From: Streptomyces sp. B93
GTDB lineage: Bacteria; Actinomycetota; Actinomycetes; Streptomycetales; Streptomycetaceae
Assembly: GCF_018070565.1 (NCBI RefSeq)
Contig: NZ_JAGPXL010000002.1
Span: 62,001-126,000 of the forward strand
DNA length: 64,000 nucleotides
Reading direction: 5' to 3'
Under the pieces are notes generated by a model. The model was given only the letters and a program-made list of their open reading frames with translations, did no database searches and had not been told where the DNA came from. Numbering within the stretch: position 1 is the first letter of the stretch; each line of letters starts with the position of its first letter. A program made the position numbers and the translations under genes. Below, one piece after another: positions 44,501 through 51,146 of this stretch.

Positions 44501-45789
44501 CGGCCTGGCCCGCCGGCAGTGACCGTCAGGACGTTCCGCGCAGGTTGCGGGGTCTCCTGGACAGCTTCGGCGCGGACATCGTGCTCGGTGTCTCCCACCC
44601 GCTGTACGCCGGACTCTCCAGCACCGCGGAGCTGGGCCTGCGGCCCAGCAGGCCGACGCCCACGTACTGGTACACGCTCCTGCGGGCTTCCCGGGACACC
44701 TTCGGCCAGGAGCACCCGGTACGCGGCCCCCTGCCCCTGCCCGGTGAGCAGGGGAACCCGCAGAAGGTCCTCGTCCACGTCGGCCCGGACGCCGTCCCGA
44801 CCCTGGACGCACCGGACGGCCCGGCATCCGACTGGCGGCACTACGAGGTCGACCTCGTCGAGCGCAGCGTCTTCGTCGGCCCCAGCCCACGCACCTGGGC
44901 GGCCGTACGCGTCGTCGACCCGGTCGAGGCGGTGCGCCACGCGGACGAGGACCTCCGGGAGCAGCTCGCCGAACGGCTGGCCGAGGAGAGCGCCCGGCTG
45001 CCCCGCCCGCTGGACACCGAGAAGCTCGAACGCCGTCTCACCCGCTGGAAGCTGCCCGGGTACGCCGTACGCTGGACGATCTCACCATCCGCGGTACCCC
45101 GCCGCAGCACGGTGAGGTCGGACCTCGTCGAGACGTTCGCCACCGCCGAGTGCTTCCTCCTCGGCTTCGACGGGACGCTGGTGGATCTCTACCCGACCGC
45201 GCGGGCCGTCGCGGCCGCGGTTCACGAGCTGGAAGTGTCGCAGGGCTTCTCCCCTCCGGTGGGCATGCTGACGCAGGACGATTCCGTCCATCCCCTGGAC
45301 CTCCTGCGCGCGTTCGCCCCGCAGCCCCGCCTCGCCCGTCCCCTCGCCAAGCGTCTGGCCGCCATCGAGTCCCGTGCCCTGCGCACCGCCCGCCCCGTCG
45401 ACGGCGGCCAACGGCTCGTCAGCGTCCTGAACCGGTCGGGCCGCCCGATCTCCGTCGTGTCGGACGTGGACCCGGGTGTCCTGCTGGCCTTTCTGAGGAG
45501 CCGTTCGCTGCACCGCGGCACCACGCTGTACGGGCGTGACCCCGAATACCGCCTCCTGCCCGACCCCGCCGTCATCCGCCGCGCCCTGGACGCCTCGGGC
45601 ACCCCCCCACAGCGCGCCGTCCTCATCGGCTCCACGCACGTCGAACTGGCCGCCGCCCGCGACCTCGGTGTGCCGTTCATCGGTCATGCGGCCAGTGAGC
45701 GCACCCGGGCCGGTCTCGTGGCGGCCGGTGCGCTGCTCGCGGTGCCGTCGCTCGGGGATCTGGCGGAGGTCGCCCGGCGGCATCTGTGA
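41509..45789 (+). CDS. Multidomain SAV_2336-type conflict protein with pseudokinase, BTAD-like and pseudo-HAD modules
   Basis: This is a 1,426-residue protein. Residues 1-~500 match the SAV_2336 N-terminal type (PTPVELAEVLWLA; ERWLRLRLVYDAGPTMPVW). Residues ~525-750 are kinase-like but lack the active site: HGALSPSYV replaces HRD (no Asp), no DFG is present, and the ATP-site Lys is missing. Residues ~759-890 are an OmpR/BTAD-like winged helix (LRFSFLGPLRI; RIRNALGSGMLVTEADGYRLR). Residues ~1215-1426 are HAD-like but lack the nucleophile: LLGFDGTLVD, where Gly1219 occupies its place, and IGSTHVEL replaces GDSxxD. The start is in the MoxR 3' end. Confidence 0.8.
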   Translation: MPSEGERAGGGTGLDRFSGVLARARAGVPPTPVELAEVLWLAQHVTPGAAAPEPTAPAPPSGPPDALAESPPESPLTPPPTPSPSPREPRVPLRLPGRTPPGAAPETPSATTPHTRLLAPAPPMLARPLALQRALRPLKRPVPSPHGQELDEEATAHRIARLGARPEWWLPVLRPTTERWLRLRLVYDAGPTMPVWRPLVRELHTALAQSGVFRTVELHRADADGGVRPGVHPAADGRTAALLVSDCMGPQWWEGEAGARWYGTLRHWAQHMPLAVVQPLPERLWRDTALPTTAGLFSAPAPAAPTAALSFTPYSCAADAEFLALPVMEPAAPWLAHWSALVADPGAARLPGAAALLPRRPAATAPGDDRARGDVTRLSAAELVLRFRSTASPEAFRLAGHLAVGEPHLPVMRLVQAAVEPHPRPQHLAEVILSGMLTSTAPGRYAFRPGVRELLLRTLPRTALGRTTELLARAGALIDARAGVTAGEFRAVAPRGAGGGGVRAEGEPIATVRESSVRQLSGPEPEAELVAGRYLLREPLGRSGALWLASDVREKGLTVVVRRLRTRGMRQAADFLAAARALDGLRHRHELVVNVEDYGVDEETGEAHLVTEYVEGGSLRDLLTAHGGRLPADILLDLAPQLATTVAAVHAGGVSHGALSPSYVRFAVRGPVLCGFALRAHTLDSRKSDLQALGRLVRELWLGSAPESSPALVEGPADLPEHLRTELRSAVNDLLSGSHTLQQRGLDRLTHLGPTSADLRFSFLGPLRITRAGRPVATGSPQEQAMLWMLLRTPGRHVRRVELASGLWGTRQPNDAHRLLGTYASRIRNALGSGMLVTEADGYRLRLGGGEVDVHHVEEITGGGSRFTRRMAESALRLWRGEPLDGIPGPAAEADRARLNALRRTLRDAVSPAHTSVLVELVDTEQEETHQALGRAVARLIEVSGVGEEEAELRSHPDGYQILVGSESAVRRLLTAVVGQLADTVWELVPGLPRLLVTAWPAGSDRQDVPRRLRGLLDSFGADIVLGVSHPLYAGLSSTAELGLRPSRPTPTYWYTLLRASRDTFGQEHPVRGPLPLPGEQGNPQKVLVHVGPDAVPTLDAPDGPASDWRHYEVDLVERSVFVGPSPRTWAAVRVVDPVEAVRHADEDLREQLAERLAEESARLPRPLDTEKLERRLTRWKLPGYAVRWTISPSAVPRRSTVRSDLVETFATAECFLLGFDGTLVDLYPTARAVAAAVHELEVSQGFSPPVGMLTQDDSVHPLDLLRAFAPQPRLARPLAKRLAAIESRALRTARPVDGGQRLVSVLNRSGRPISVVSDVDPGVLLAFLRSRSLHRGTTLYGRDPEYRLLPDPAVIRRALDASGTPPQRAVLIGSTHVELAAARDLGVPFIGHAASERTRAGLVAAGALLAVPSLGDLAEVARRHL

Positions 45790-45930
45790 CGGCGTCACCC
45801 AGAAGACCACCCGTACAGCCGCGCCCCACCCGGCCCCCTCCAGAAGGCACCTCCCGCGGCGCCCCGCACACCATGCGTGTAAGGCCCGCCACCAAGCAGC
45901 CCACGGTCTGCGCTCTCGGGAGGAACTGCG

Positions 45931-46971
45931 ATGACCGCCAGTCTGGAGCAGCTGCGCCGCTGCCACTTCGCCGTCGACCTGGGCGCCGCCCGTACCCGTG
46001 TCTATGTGAAGGGCGCCGGGCTGGTCGTGGACCAGCCGTCCGCCGCGGCCGTGAACACCCGTACCGGCGCGCTGATCGCGGTCGGGGAGTTCGCGGAGAA
46101 GATGACGGGCCGTACGCCCCACTACATCCGGGTGGTGCGGCCGGTGTCCGGTGGCACGGTCGTCGACATCGAGATGGCGCAGCGGATGCTGCGTCATCTG
46201 CTGGGTGACAAGGTCCGCCGCAACCTGCGGCGCAAGCCCCGGCTGCGGGCGGCCTGTTGCACCCCGCACGACGCGGATCCGCTGGCGCAGCGGGCGGCGA
46301 TCGAGACGCTGGTGGGGCTCGGGGCCCGCCGGGTGGAGCTGGTGGACACGCTGATCGCGGCGGCGGTGGGGTGCGGGCTGCCGGTGGAGCAGCCGGAGGC
46401 CACGATGGTGCTGGTGTGCGGGGCGGCGACGACGCAGGTGGCCGTGTTGTCCCTGGGGGCCGTGGTGACCGCGGAGCGGATCCCGGTGGGCGGGGAGGCC
46501 GTGGATCATGCGATCGTGCAGCATCTGCGGGTGGAGCACGAGCTGATGCTGCCCAGCCAGTCGGTACGGCCGTTGACGCTGGCCCTGTCCGGCAACGGGC
46601 TCACGCCGCACGGCCCGGAGTCCACGGAGATCCACGGCAGGGACGTGGCGACGGGGCTGGCGCGCAGTGTGCAGGTGGAGACGGCGGCCGTGCGGGACGC
46701 GATCCAGACGCCGCTGACGGCGGTCCTTGACGGTATCGGCAAGGTGCTGCGGGACTGTCCGCCGGATCTGGTGGCCGATCTCGCCGACCGGGGGATCATG
46801 ATGGTCGGCGGCAGTGCGCTGCTGCCCGGTTTCGACCAGATGCTGCGGCAGGCGACCGGGATGCCGGTGCACATCGCGGAACGGCCGGACGTGTGTGCCG
46901 TACAGGGGCTGGGTTACATGCTGGAGGGCCGGGTGCAGCCGTTGGAGCTGGACCCGCTGAGCGGCGACTGA
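45931..46971 (+). CDS. mbl: MreB/Mbl-like actin-family protein
   Basis: This 346-residue MreB-family protein has phosphate 1 VDLGAARTRVYVKG (canonical DLGTANT is altered to DLGAART), phosphate 2 VLVCGAATTQVAVLS and the adenosine motif MMVGGSALLPGFD. From memory it corresponds to S. coelicolor Mbl (SCO2451), a divergent MreB involved in spore-wall synthesis. GGGAGGAAC precedes ATG 45931. It sits 141 bp after the conflict-system gene and may be separately transcribed. Confidence 0.85.
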   Translation: MTASLEQLRRCHFAVDLGAARTRVYVKGAGLVVDQPSAAAVNTRTGALIAVGEFAEKMTGRTPHYIRVVRPVSGGTVVDIEMAQRMLRHLLGDKVRRNLRRKPRLRAACCTPHDADPLAQRAAIETLVGLGARRVELVDTLIAAAVGCGLPVEQPEATMVLVCGAATTQVAVLSLGAVVTAERIPVGGEAVDHAIVQHLRVEHELMLPSQSVRPLTLALSGNGLTPHGPESTEIHGRDVATGLARSVQVETAAVRDAIQTPLTAVLDGIGKVLRDCPPDLVADLADRGIMMVGGSALLPGFDQMLRQATGMPVHIAERPDVCAVQGLGYMLEGRVQPLELDPLSGD

Positions 46972-46984
46972 GCGCCCGCGCCGG

Positions 46985-47941
46985 TCAGCTGAGGGCGAAC
47001 CAGCAGCGTACGGTCGTGCCCTGCTCGTCGGTGTGCAGCCGTACGAGGTCGGTGACCAGGTTGACCATGAGCAGTCCGCGACCGCCGCGCTGGTCGCGGG
47101 GGGCGGGCCGGCGTCCGGCGAGGGGGTCGGTCAGGTGTCCCCGGTCGCGCACCTCGCAGATCACGTGCCCGTCCCGCGCCCACAGCCGTAGGCGGCCGGA
47201 ACCGCCGCCGTGGACGACGCTGTTGGTGGTGAGTTCGGCGGTGACGAGGGCCAGGTCGTCCAGGCGGCTGCCGCCGAGGCCGAGCCGGGCGGCCTCCGCG
47301 GTGGCGGTGTGCCGGGCGTGGGGCAGCGAGTCGGCGTCGAAGGCGATGTCCAGGGCGTCGGGGACGGGCGGCAGGGGCCGGTTGTAGCGGGCGACGACGC
47401 CTTCGGGGTCGTAGGCGTCGCTGGGTTCCTCGGTGCCGGAGCGGATGACGGTGGGGTGGGTGGCGAGGGCGTCGGTGAGGGCGCGGTCGTCCAGTCCGCG
47501 GATGTCGTAGGGGCACAGGACGGTGGCAGCGCGGCCCTCGAACGCTGCGTTGATCAGTGCCTCGTGCTGGACGCACGCGGGGTACTCGGTGGCGGTGCGG
47601 CCCGCCCAGATCGGTTCGCCGATGATCCGTACCCGGCGGCCGGGCGGCTGGGCGTCGGCGAACGCGCGGAGCACCCCGGGGATGATCCGGCCGGGGTTGC
47701 GTCCCGCCTGGTGCATGTCCAGCAGCAGTACGGCGTCGGCGGCGTCCTCCAGGGCCTCCCGCAGCAGCGCCAGGTTCTCGCCCGGCACCGCGACGGCGAC
47801 CGGCTCCCCGGCGGCGAGCCCTTCCCGCACGAACGGCACCGTGCCCGCGAGGTACTCCCCCGCGCCGCCGTAGAACAGGGCCGGGTGGCCGAACGTGGCG
47901 GGCGGCGCGAAGGACTCCTCCGGTTCGGTCACCGCACTCAT
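46985..47941 (-). CDS. MEDS-domain protein with anti-sigma-type ATPase domain
   Basis: This 318-residue protein has an N-terminal MEDS (methanogen/methylotroph DcmR sensor) domain (HPALFYGGAGEYLAGTVPFVREGL; GRIIPGVLRAF) and a C-terminal HATPase_c_2 domain as in RsbW-like anti-sigma factors (LALVTAELTTNSVVHGG; GRGLLMVNLVTD). It probably binds and switches an SigB-like sigma factor or its antagonists in response to a small-molecule or stress signal. A SigB-type promoter is seen upstream (48037-48061). Confidence 0.88.
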   Translation of the reverse strand: MSAVTEPEESFAPPATFGHPALFYGGAGEYLAGTVPFVREGLAAGEPVAVAVPGENLALLREALEDAADAVLLLDMHQAGRNPGRIIPGVLRAFADAQPPGRRVRIIGEPIWAGRTATEYPACVQHEALINAAFEGRAATVLCPYDIRGLDDRALTDALATHPTVIRSGTEEPSDAYDPEGVVARYNRPLPPVPDALDIAFDADSLPHARHTATAEAARLGLGGSRLDDLALVTAELTTNSVVHGGGSGRLRLWARDGHVICEVRDRGHLTDPLAGRRPAPRDQRGGRGLLMVNLVTDLVRLHTDEQGTTVRCWFALS

Positions 47942-48036
47942 GACATCGACACCTCGTTCGCCGACGGGCCGGGGACCGTTGGGCCGGACCTCGGCATTGC
48001 CTCACACCTCTCCTGGCTGCTTCCCGAACGATGCTT

Positions 48037-48061
48037 GTACCCGCGCCGGTTCCCGTCAATC
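48037..48061 (-). promoter_or_regulatory. SigB-type promoter for the MEDS gene
   Basis: On the minus strand GATT (48061-48058), 15 bases, then GGGTAC (48042-48037) fit the streptomycete SigB-family consensus GNNT-N14-16-GGGTAC/T. The transcript would start near 48030 and reach ATG 47941 after about 90 bases. GNNT is loose, but the -10 match is exact. Confidence 0.5.
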
Positions 48062-48177
48062 AGCCGTCGTCCCCCGCCGGTGGCCCGGGTGTACCGCGGC
48101 GGGCAGCGGGCAGGCGCACGGCAGCGGGCCAGACACGACGTGGTCGTGGCGAAGGTGACGAAGATGAAGGCGGTGAC

Positions 48178-48879
48178 ATGACCTCAGCGGTACCCATACC
48201 TCCGGCGGTACTCGGGCGGGGGCGCTCCCTCGCCGTCGACGGCCATGTGGACGGGAGCCGCGCCGTGCTCACCACACGCGGCGAACTCGTGCACGGCTGC
48301 ACGGACGTCCTCGCCAGGGCGCTGGCGGACCTCCCGGACGCGGTGTCCCGGATCGACGCCGACATGTCCGGGGTGGTCTTCATGGACACCGCGGGGCTGG
48401 ACTTCCTGAAGGCGCTGCGGGACCACGGCGACCGGCTGCGGGTCCCGGTCACGGCCCGGCACTGGAACGGCCAGCCCCGCCGCATCCTGGAACTCGCCGG
48501 ACTGGACACCACCGACCCGCTGCGCGCCCCGGCCCGGCGGGCGCCGCAGGAGCCGACCGCCCCGGTGCCGATGCCCTCGGCGGTGGCGCTGGAGCGCGCC
48601 GAGCAGCTGCACAGCCTGCGGGAGGAGATCGAGCAGCTGCGGTTCGCCATCAGCTCCCGGCCGGTGATCGACCAGGCCCGCGGCATCCTGATGGCGATGC
48701 ACGCCTGCACCTCGGAGCAGGCCTGGCACATCCTGCGGGAGGCCTCCCAGCTGTCCAACACCAAGCTGCGCACGGTCGCCGCCACGGTCACCGCGAGCAC
48801 GGAGCGCCCGGACGGTCCTCCGCCGCCGACCGAGCTGCGGGAGGCGCTGCGCACGGCGCTGGAGCGCTGCCTGAACTGA
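48178..48879 (+). CDS. STAS-ANTAR domain regulator
   Basis: This 233-residue protein starts with a STAS domain like anti-sigma antagonists (VVFMDTAGLDFLKALRDHG) and ends with an RNA-binding ANTAR domain (IDQARGILMAMHACTSEQAW; ILREASQLSNTKLR). ANTAR proteins bind tandem hairpins and prevent termination of target mRNAs. It is divergent from the MEDS-ATPase gene, with GAAGG before ATG 48178. The STAS domain may be phosphorylated by a partner ATPase such as that neighbour (inference). Confidence 0.85.
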   Translation: MTSAVPIPPAVLGRGRSLAVDGHVDGSRAVLTTRGELVHGCTDVLARALADLPDAVSRIDADMSGVVFMDTAGLDFLKALRDHGDRLRVPVTARHWNGQPRRILELAGLDTTDPLRAPARRAPQEPTAPVPMPSAVALERAEQLHSLREEIEQLRFAISSRPVIDQARGILMAMHACTSEQAWHILREASQLSNTKLRTVAATVTASTERPDGPPPPTELREALRTALERCLN

Positions 48880-48881
48880 GT

Positions 48882-48916
48882 ACGGCCCCGGGGGGCGGAT
48901 GCCTCCCCGGGGCCGT
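48882..48916. terminator. Bidirectional terminator hairpin between convergent genes
   Basis: A perfect 12-bp inverted repeat ACGGCCCCGGGG / CCCCGGGGCCGT (48882-48893, 48905-48916) with an 11-base loop starts two bases after the stop of the ANTAR gene and precedes the end of the SPFH gene (48933). It can serve both strands. Confidence 0.75.
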
Positions 48917-48932
48917 CGCGTGCCGTGGTCGT

Positions 48933-50360
48933 TCAGCCGGTGATCTCGATCTTCCCGTTGGCCTCGGTGGGCGGCGCGGTCTCGGTGCCCTCCGCGCGCT
49001 GGGTGAGGCCCTTGAGGAGCTGGGCGAGGTCGACGCCGGTGGTGGCGCCCAGGAGTTCCACGCCCTGGGCGACGTTGTCGGCGACGGTGCGCGAGAGCTG
49101 GCTGGCGCCGTCGGTGGAGATGACGGTCATCTTGTCCACGGCGCTCAGCGGCTCGGACGCCTTGGACACGACCTGCGGCAGCACCTCTACGAGCATCTGG
49201 AGCACGGCCGCGTCGCCGTACTGCGCGAACGCGTCGGCCTTCTTGCGCATGGCCTCGGCCTCGGCGGAGCCCTTGGCGCCGATCGCGGCGGCCTCGGCCT
49301 CACCCTCGATACGGACGGCCTCGGCGAGCGCGGCACGCTGCGCCTTCTCGCCCTCACCGGTCAGGCGGGCCCGGTCGGCGGCGGCCTCGGCCTCCTTGAC
49401 CAGGGCGATCCGGCGGGCCTCGGCCTCCTGCTCGGCCTGGTAGCGGGCGGCGTCGGCGGGCTTGCGGACCTTGGTGTCCAGCTCACGGTCGGTGAGGGCG
49501 GCCTGCCGCTCGGCGACCTTCTCCTGCTCGGCGAGGACCTCCTGACGGCGGGCGGCCTCGGCGAGCGGTCCGGCGGCGTCGGCGCGGGCGGCGGCCTCGT
49601 CGGTCTCGGCCTTGATCTCGGCCTGCCGCAGCGCGAACGTCCGCTCGGCGACGGCGATCTCCTCGGCCGCCTTCAGCCGGGCCTGCTCGGCGGCGCGGCG
49701 GGCGACGGCCTCGGCGATGTCGGCCTCCTGCTTGGCGCGGGCGGCCTCGGGGCGGCCGAGGTCCTCCAGGTAGGAGCCCTCGGTGGTGATGTCCTGGATC
49801 TGGAAGGCGTCCAGCACCAGGCCCTGCCCGGAGAGGCTGGCCTCGGCCTCCTCAGCGACCTGCCCGGCGAAGGCGGCCCGGTCGCGGATGATGTCCTCCA
49901 CGGACATCCGGCCGACGATGGCGCGCAGCGCGCCGGAGAGCACTTCCTGGGTGAAGCCGACGATGCCGTCCTGCTGCACCAGGAACCGCTGGGCGGCGGC
50001 GCGGATGGCGTCCTCGGTGCCGCCGACCTTCACGATGGCGACGCCTTCGAGGTTGGCCTTGATACCGCGCAGGGTGACCGCGCCGCGCACCGCGACGGGG
50101 ATGTGCCGGGAGGACAGGGCGAGGGTGAACTTCTGCTGCACGAACGGGACGACGAAGACGCCGCCGCCGACGACGACCTTCTGTCCGCTGTTGTCGGTGA
50201 AGACCCGGCCGGTCTCCGGGTCGGTGGACCTCTTGCCGCGCCGGCCGGTGACGATGAACGCCTCGCTCGGCCCGGCGACCTTGTAGCGGGTGACGACGAC
50301 CAGGGCGAGCAGGACGAGGAGTACGACGACTCCGATGACGGCGATGGTGACTGAACTCAT
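48933..50360 (-). CDS. Flotillin-type SPFH membrane scaffold protein
   Basis: This 475-residue protein has an N-terminal membrane segment (VTIAVIGVVVLLVLLALVVV), the SPFH domain (GVFVVPFVQQKFTLALSS; LQMLVEVLP-type region further on) and a long coiled coil rich in Ala and Glu (residues ~185-390). Flotillins organise membrane microdomains. It is the last gene of a leftward SPFH-NfeD-SPFH operon. Confidence 0.92.
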   Translation of the reverse strand: MSSVTIAVIGVVVLLVLLALVVVTRYKVAGPSEAFIVTGRRGKRSTDPETGRVFTDNSGQKVVVGGGVFVVPFVQQKFTLALSSRHIPVAVRGAVTLRGIKANLEGVAIVKVGGTEDAIRAAAQRFLVQQDGIVGFTQEVLSGALRAIVGRMSVEDIIRDRAAFAGQVAEEAEASLSGQGLVLDAFQIQDITTEGSYLEDLGRPEAARAKQEADIAEAVARRAAEQARLKAAEEIAVAERTFALRQAEIKAETDEAAARADAAGPLAEAARRQEVLAEQEKVAERQAALTDRELDTKVRKPADAARYQAEQEAEARRIALVKEAEAAADRARLTGEGEKAQRAALAEAVRIEGEAEAAAIGAKGSAEAEAMRKKADAFAQYGDAAVLQMLVEVLPQVVSKASEPLSAVDKMTVISTDGASQLSRTVADNVAQGVELLGATTGVDLAQLLKGLTQRAEGTETAPPTEANGKIEITG

Positions 50361-50435
50361 GGTGGTTCCCCTCAGCCCTCCCTGGGGACGGCGATCGACA
50401 AGGGTGTAGTGATCAAGGGCCTGGGCCGGCCGGGG

Positions 50436-50948
50436 TCAGCGTTCGACCTGGCGCACCGAGACCGCGGTATGGGACAGCGTCTCCGCGATCCACACCTCGG
50501 CGCCGCGGGCGAGCGGCACGGGGCTCTTCGCCGAGAGCTTCACCGGCTGGCCCGCCAGGTGGACCAGCACCTCGCCGTACCCGTCGGCCGGGATGGCGGT
50601 GACGACGGACCCGGCCACGCCGATCAGGTCGCCGCCGCTGGGCGCCGTACCGGAGCGGTCGTTCATCAGGGCGCGGCTCAGCTTGTAGGCGAGCCAGCCG
50701 GTGACGGCTCCGGCGGGCACTCCGATGGCGGTGGCCGCCACGGCGCCCAGACCGCTGGTGCCCATGACGATGGCGCCGGTGAAGCCGAGCATGGACAGGA
50801 ACCCGGCGATGACGGGGAGGGACAGCAGTCCGTCGAGGAAGCCGTCGAGGCCGAGGCCGTCGAAGAGCCCTTCGAGGATCCCGTCGAAGACCAGGGACAG
50901 GACGAGGAGGACGACCCCCACGATGCCGAGACCCAGGAACCAGGTCAT
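50436..50948 (-). CDS. NfeD-like membrane protein
   Basis: This 170-residue protein has two or more membrane segments (FLGLGIVGVVLLVLSLVF; LSLPVIAGFLSMLGFTGAIV) and a C-terminal OB-fold-like domain (GVAGSVVTAIPADGYGEVLV). NfeD proteins pair with flotillins in many bacteria, e.g. yuaF with yuaG in Bacillus. It lies between two SPFH genes in the same direction, as expected for such a partner. ATG 50948 follows a G-rich ribosome site. Confidence 0.85.
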   Translation of the reverse strand: MTWFLGLGIVGVVLLVLSLVFDGILEGLFDGLGLDGFLDGLLSLPVIAGFLSMLGFTGAIVMGTSGLGAVAATAIGVPAGAVTGWLAYKLSRALMNDRSGTAPSGGDLIGVAGSVVTAIPADGYGEVLVHLAGQPVKLSAKSPVPLARGAEVWIAETLSHTAVSVRQVER

Positions 50949-51146
50949 TCCGCCCCCACCGCCTTTCCCGCTCCCCCGTTGGTCACCCCGATGGACGAAC
51001 ACATGCTCGCACTCGGTTCCCGGTCGGCGCACTGCGTCCTTCCGGCAATGTGCGCCGCGTGAACTTGCGTGCCGGCGTGCGGACGGCCGGGGTCGCCGAC
51101 CCCCGTGCGGCGGCCCCGGCCCGTCGTGGCGCGTGCGTCCGGTCCC

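Noticed and set aside
41407..44940. Long open frame on the minus strand (over 1,100 codons)
   Set aside because: It is antisense to the SAV_2336-type gene. Its translation is Arg/Gly/Pro/Gln-rich with no domain, the usual by-product of G/C third positions on the coding strand. Similar frames at 18561-21404, 39792-42911, 57694-61125 and 61152-63698 were rejected for the same reason.
45220..45789. Separate HAD phosphatase gene at the 3' end of the conflict protein
   Set aside because: No start codon with a ribosome site precedes it, the frame is continuous with the upstream part, and key catalytic residues are missing, so it is treated as a C-terminal module.
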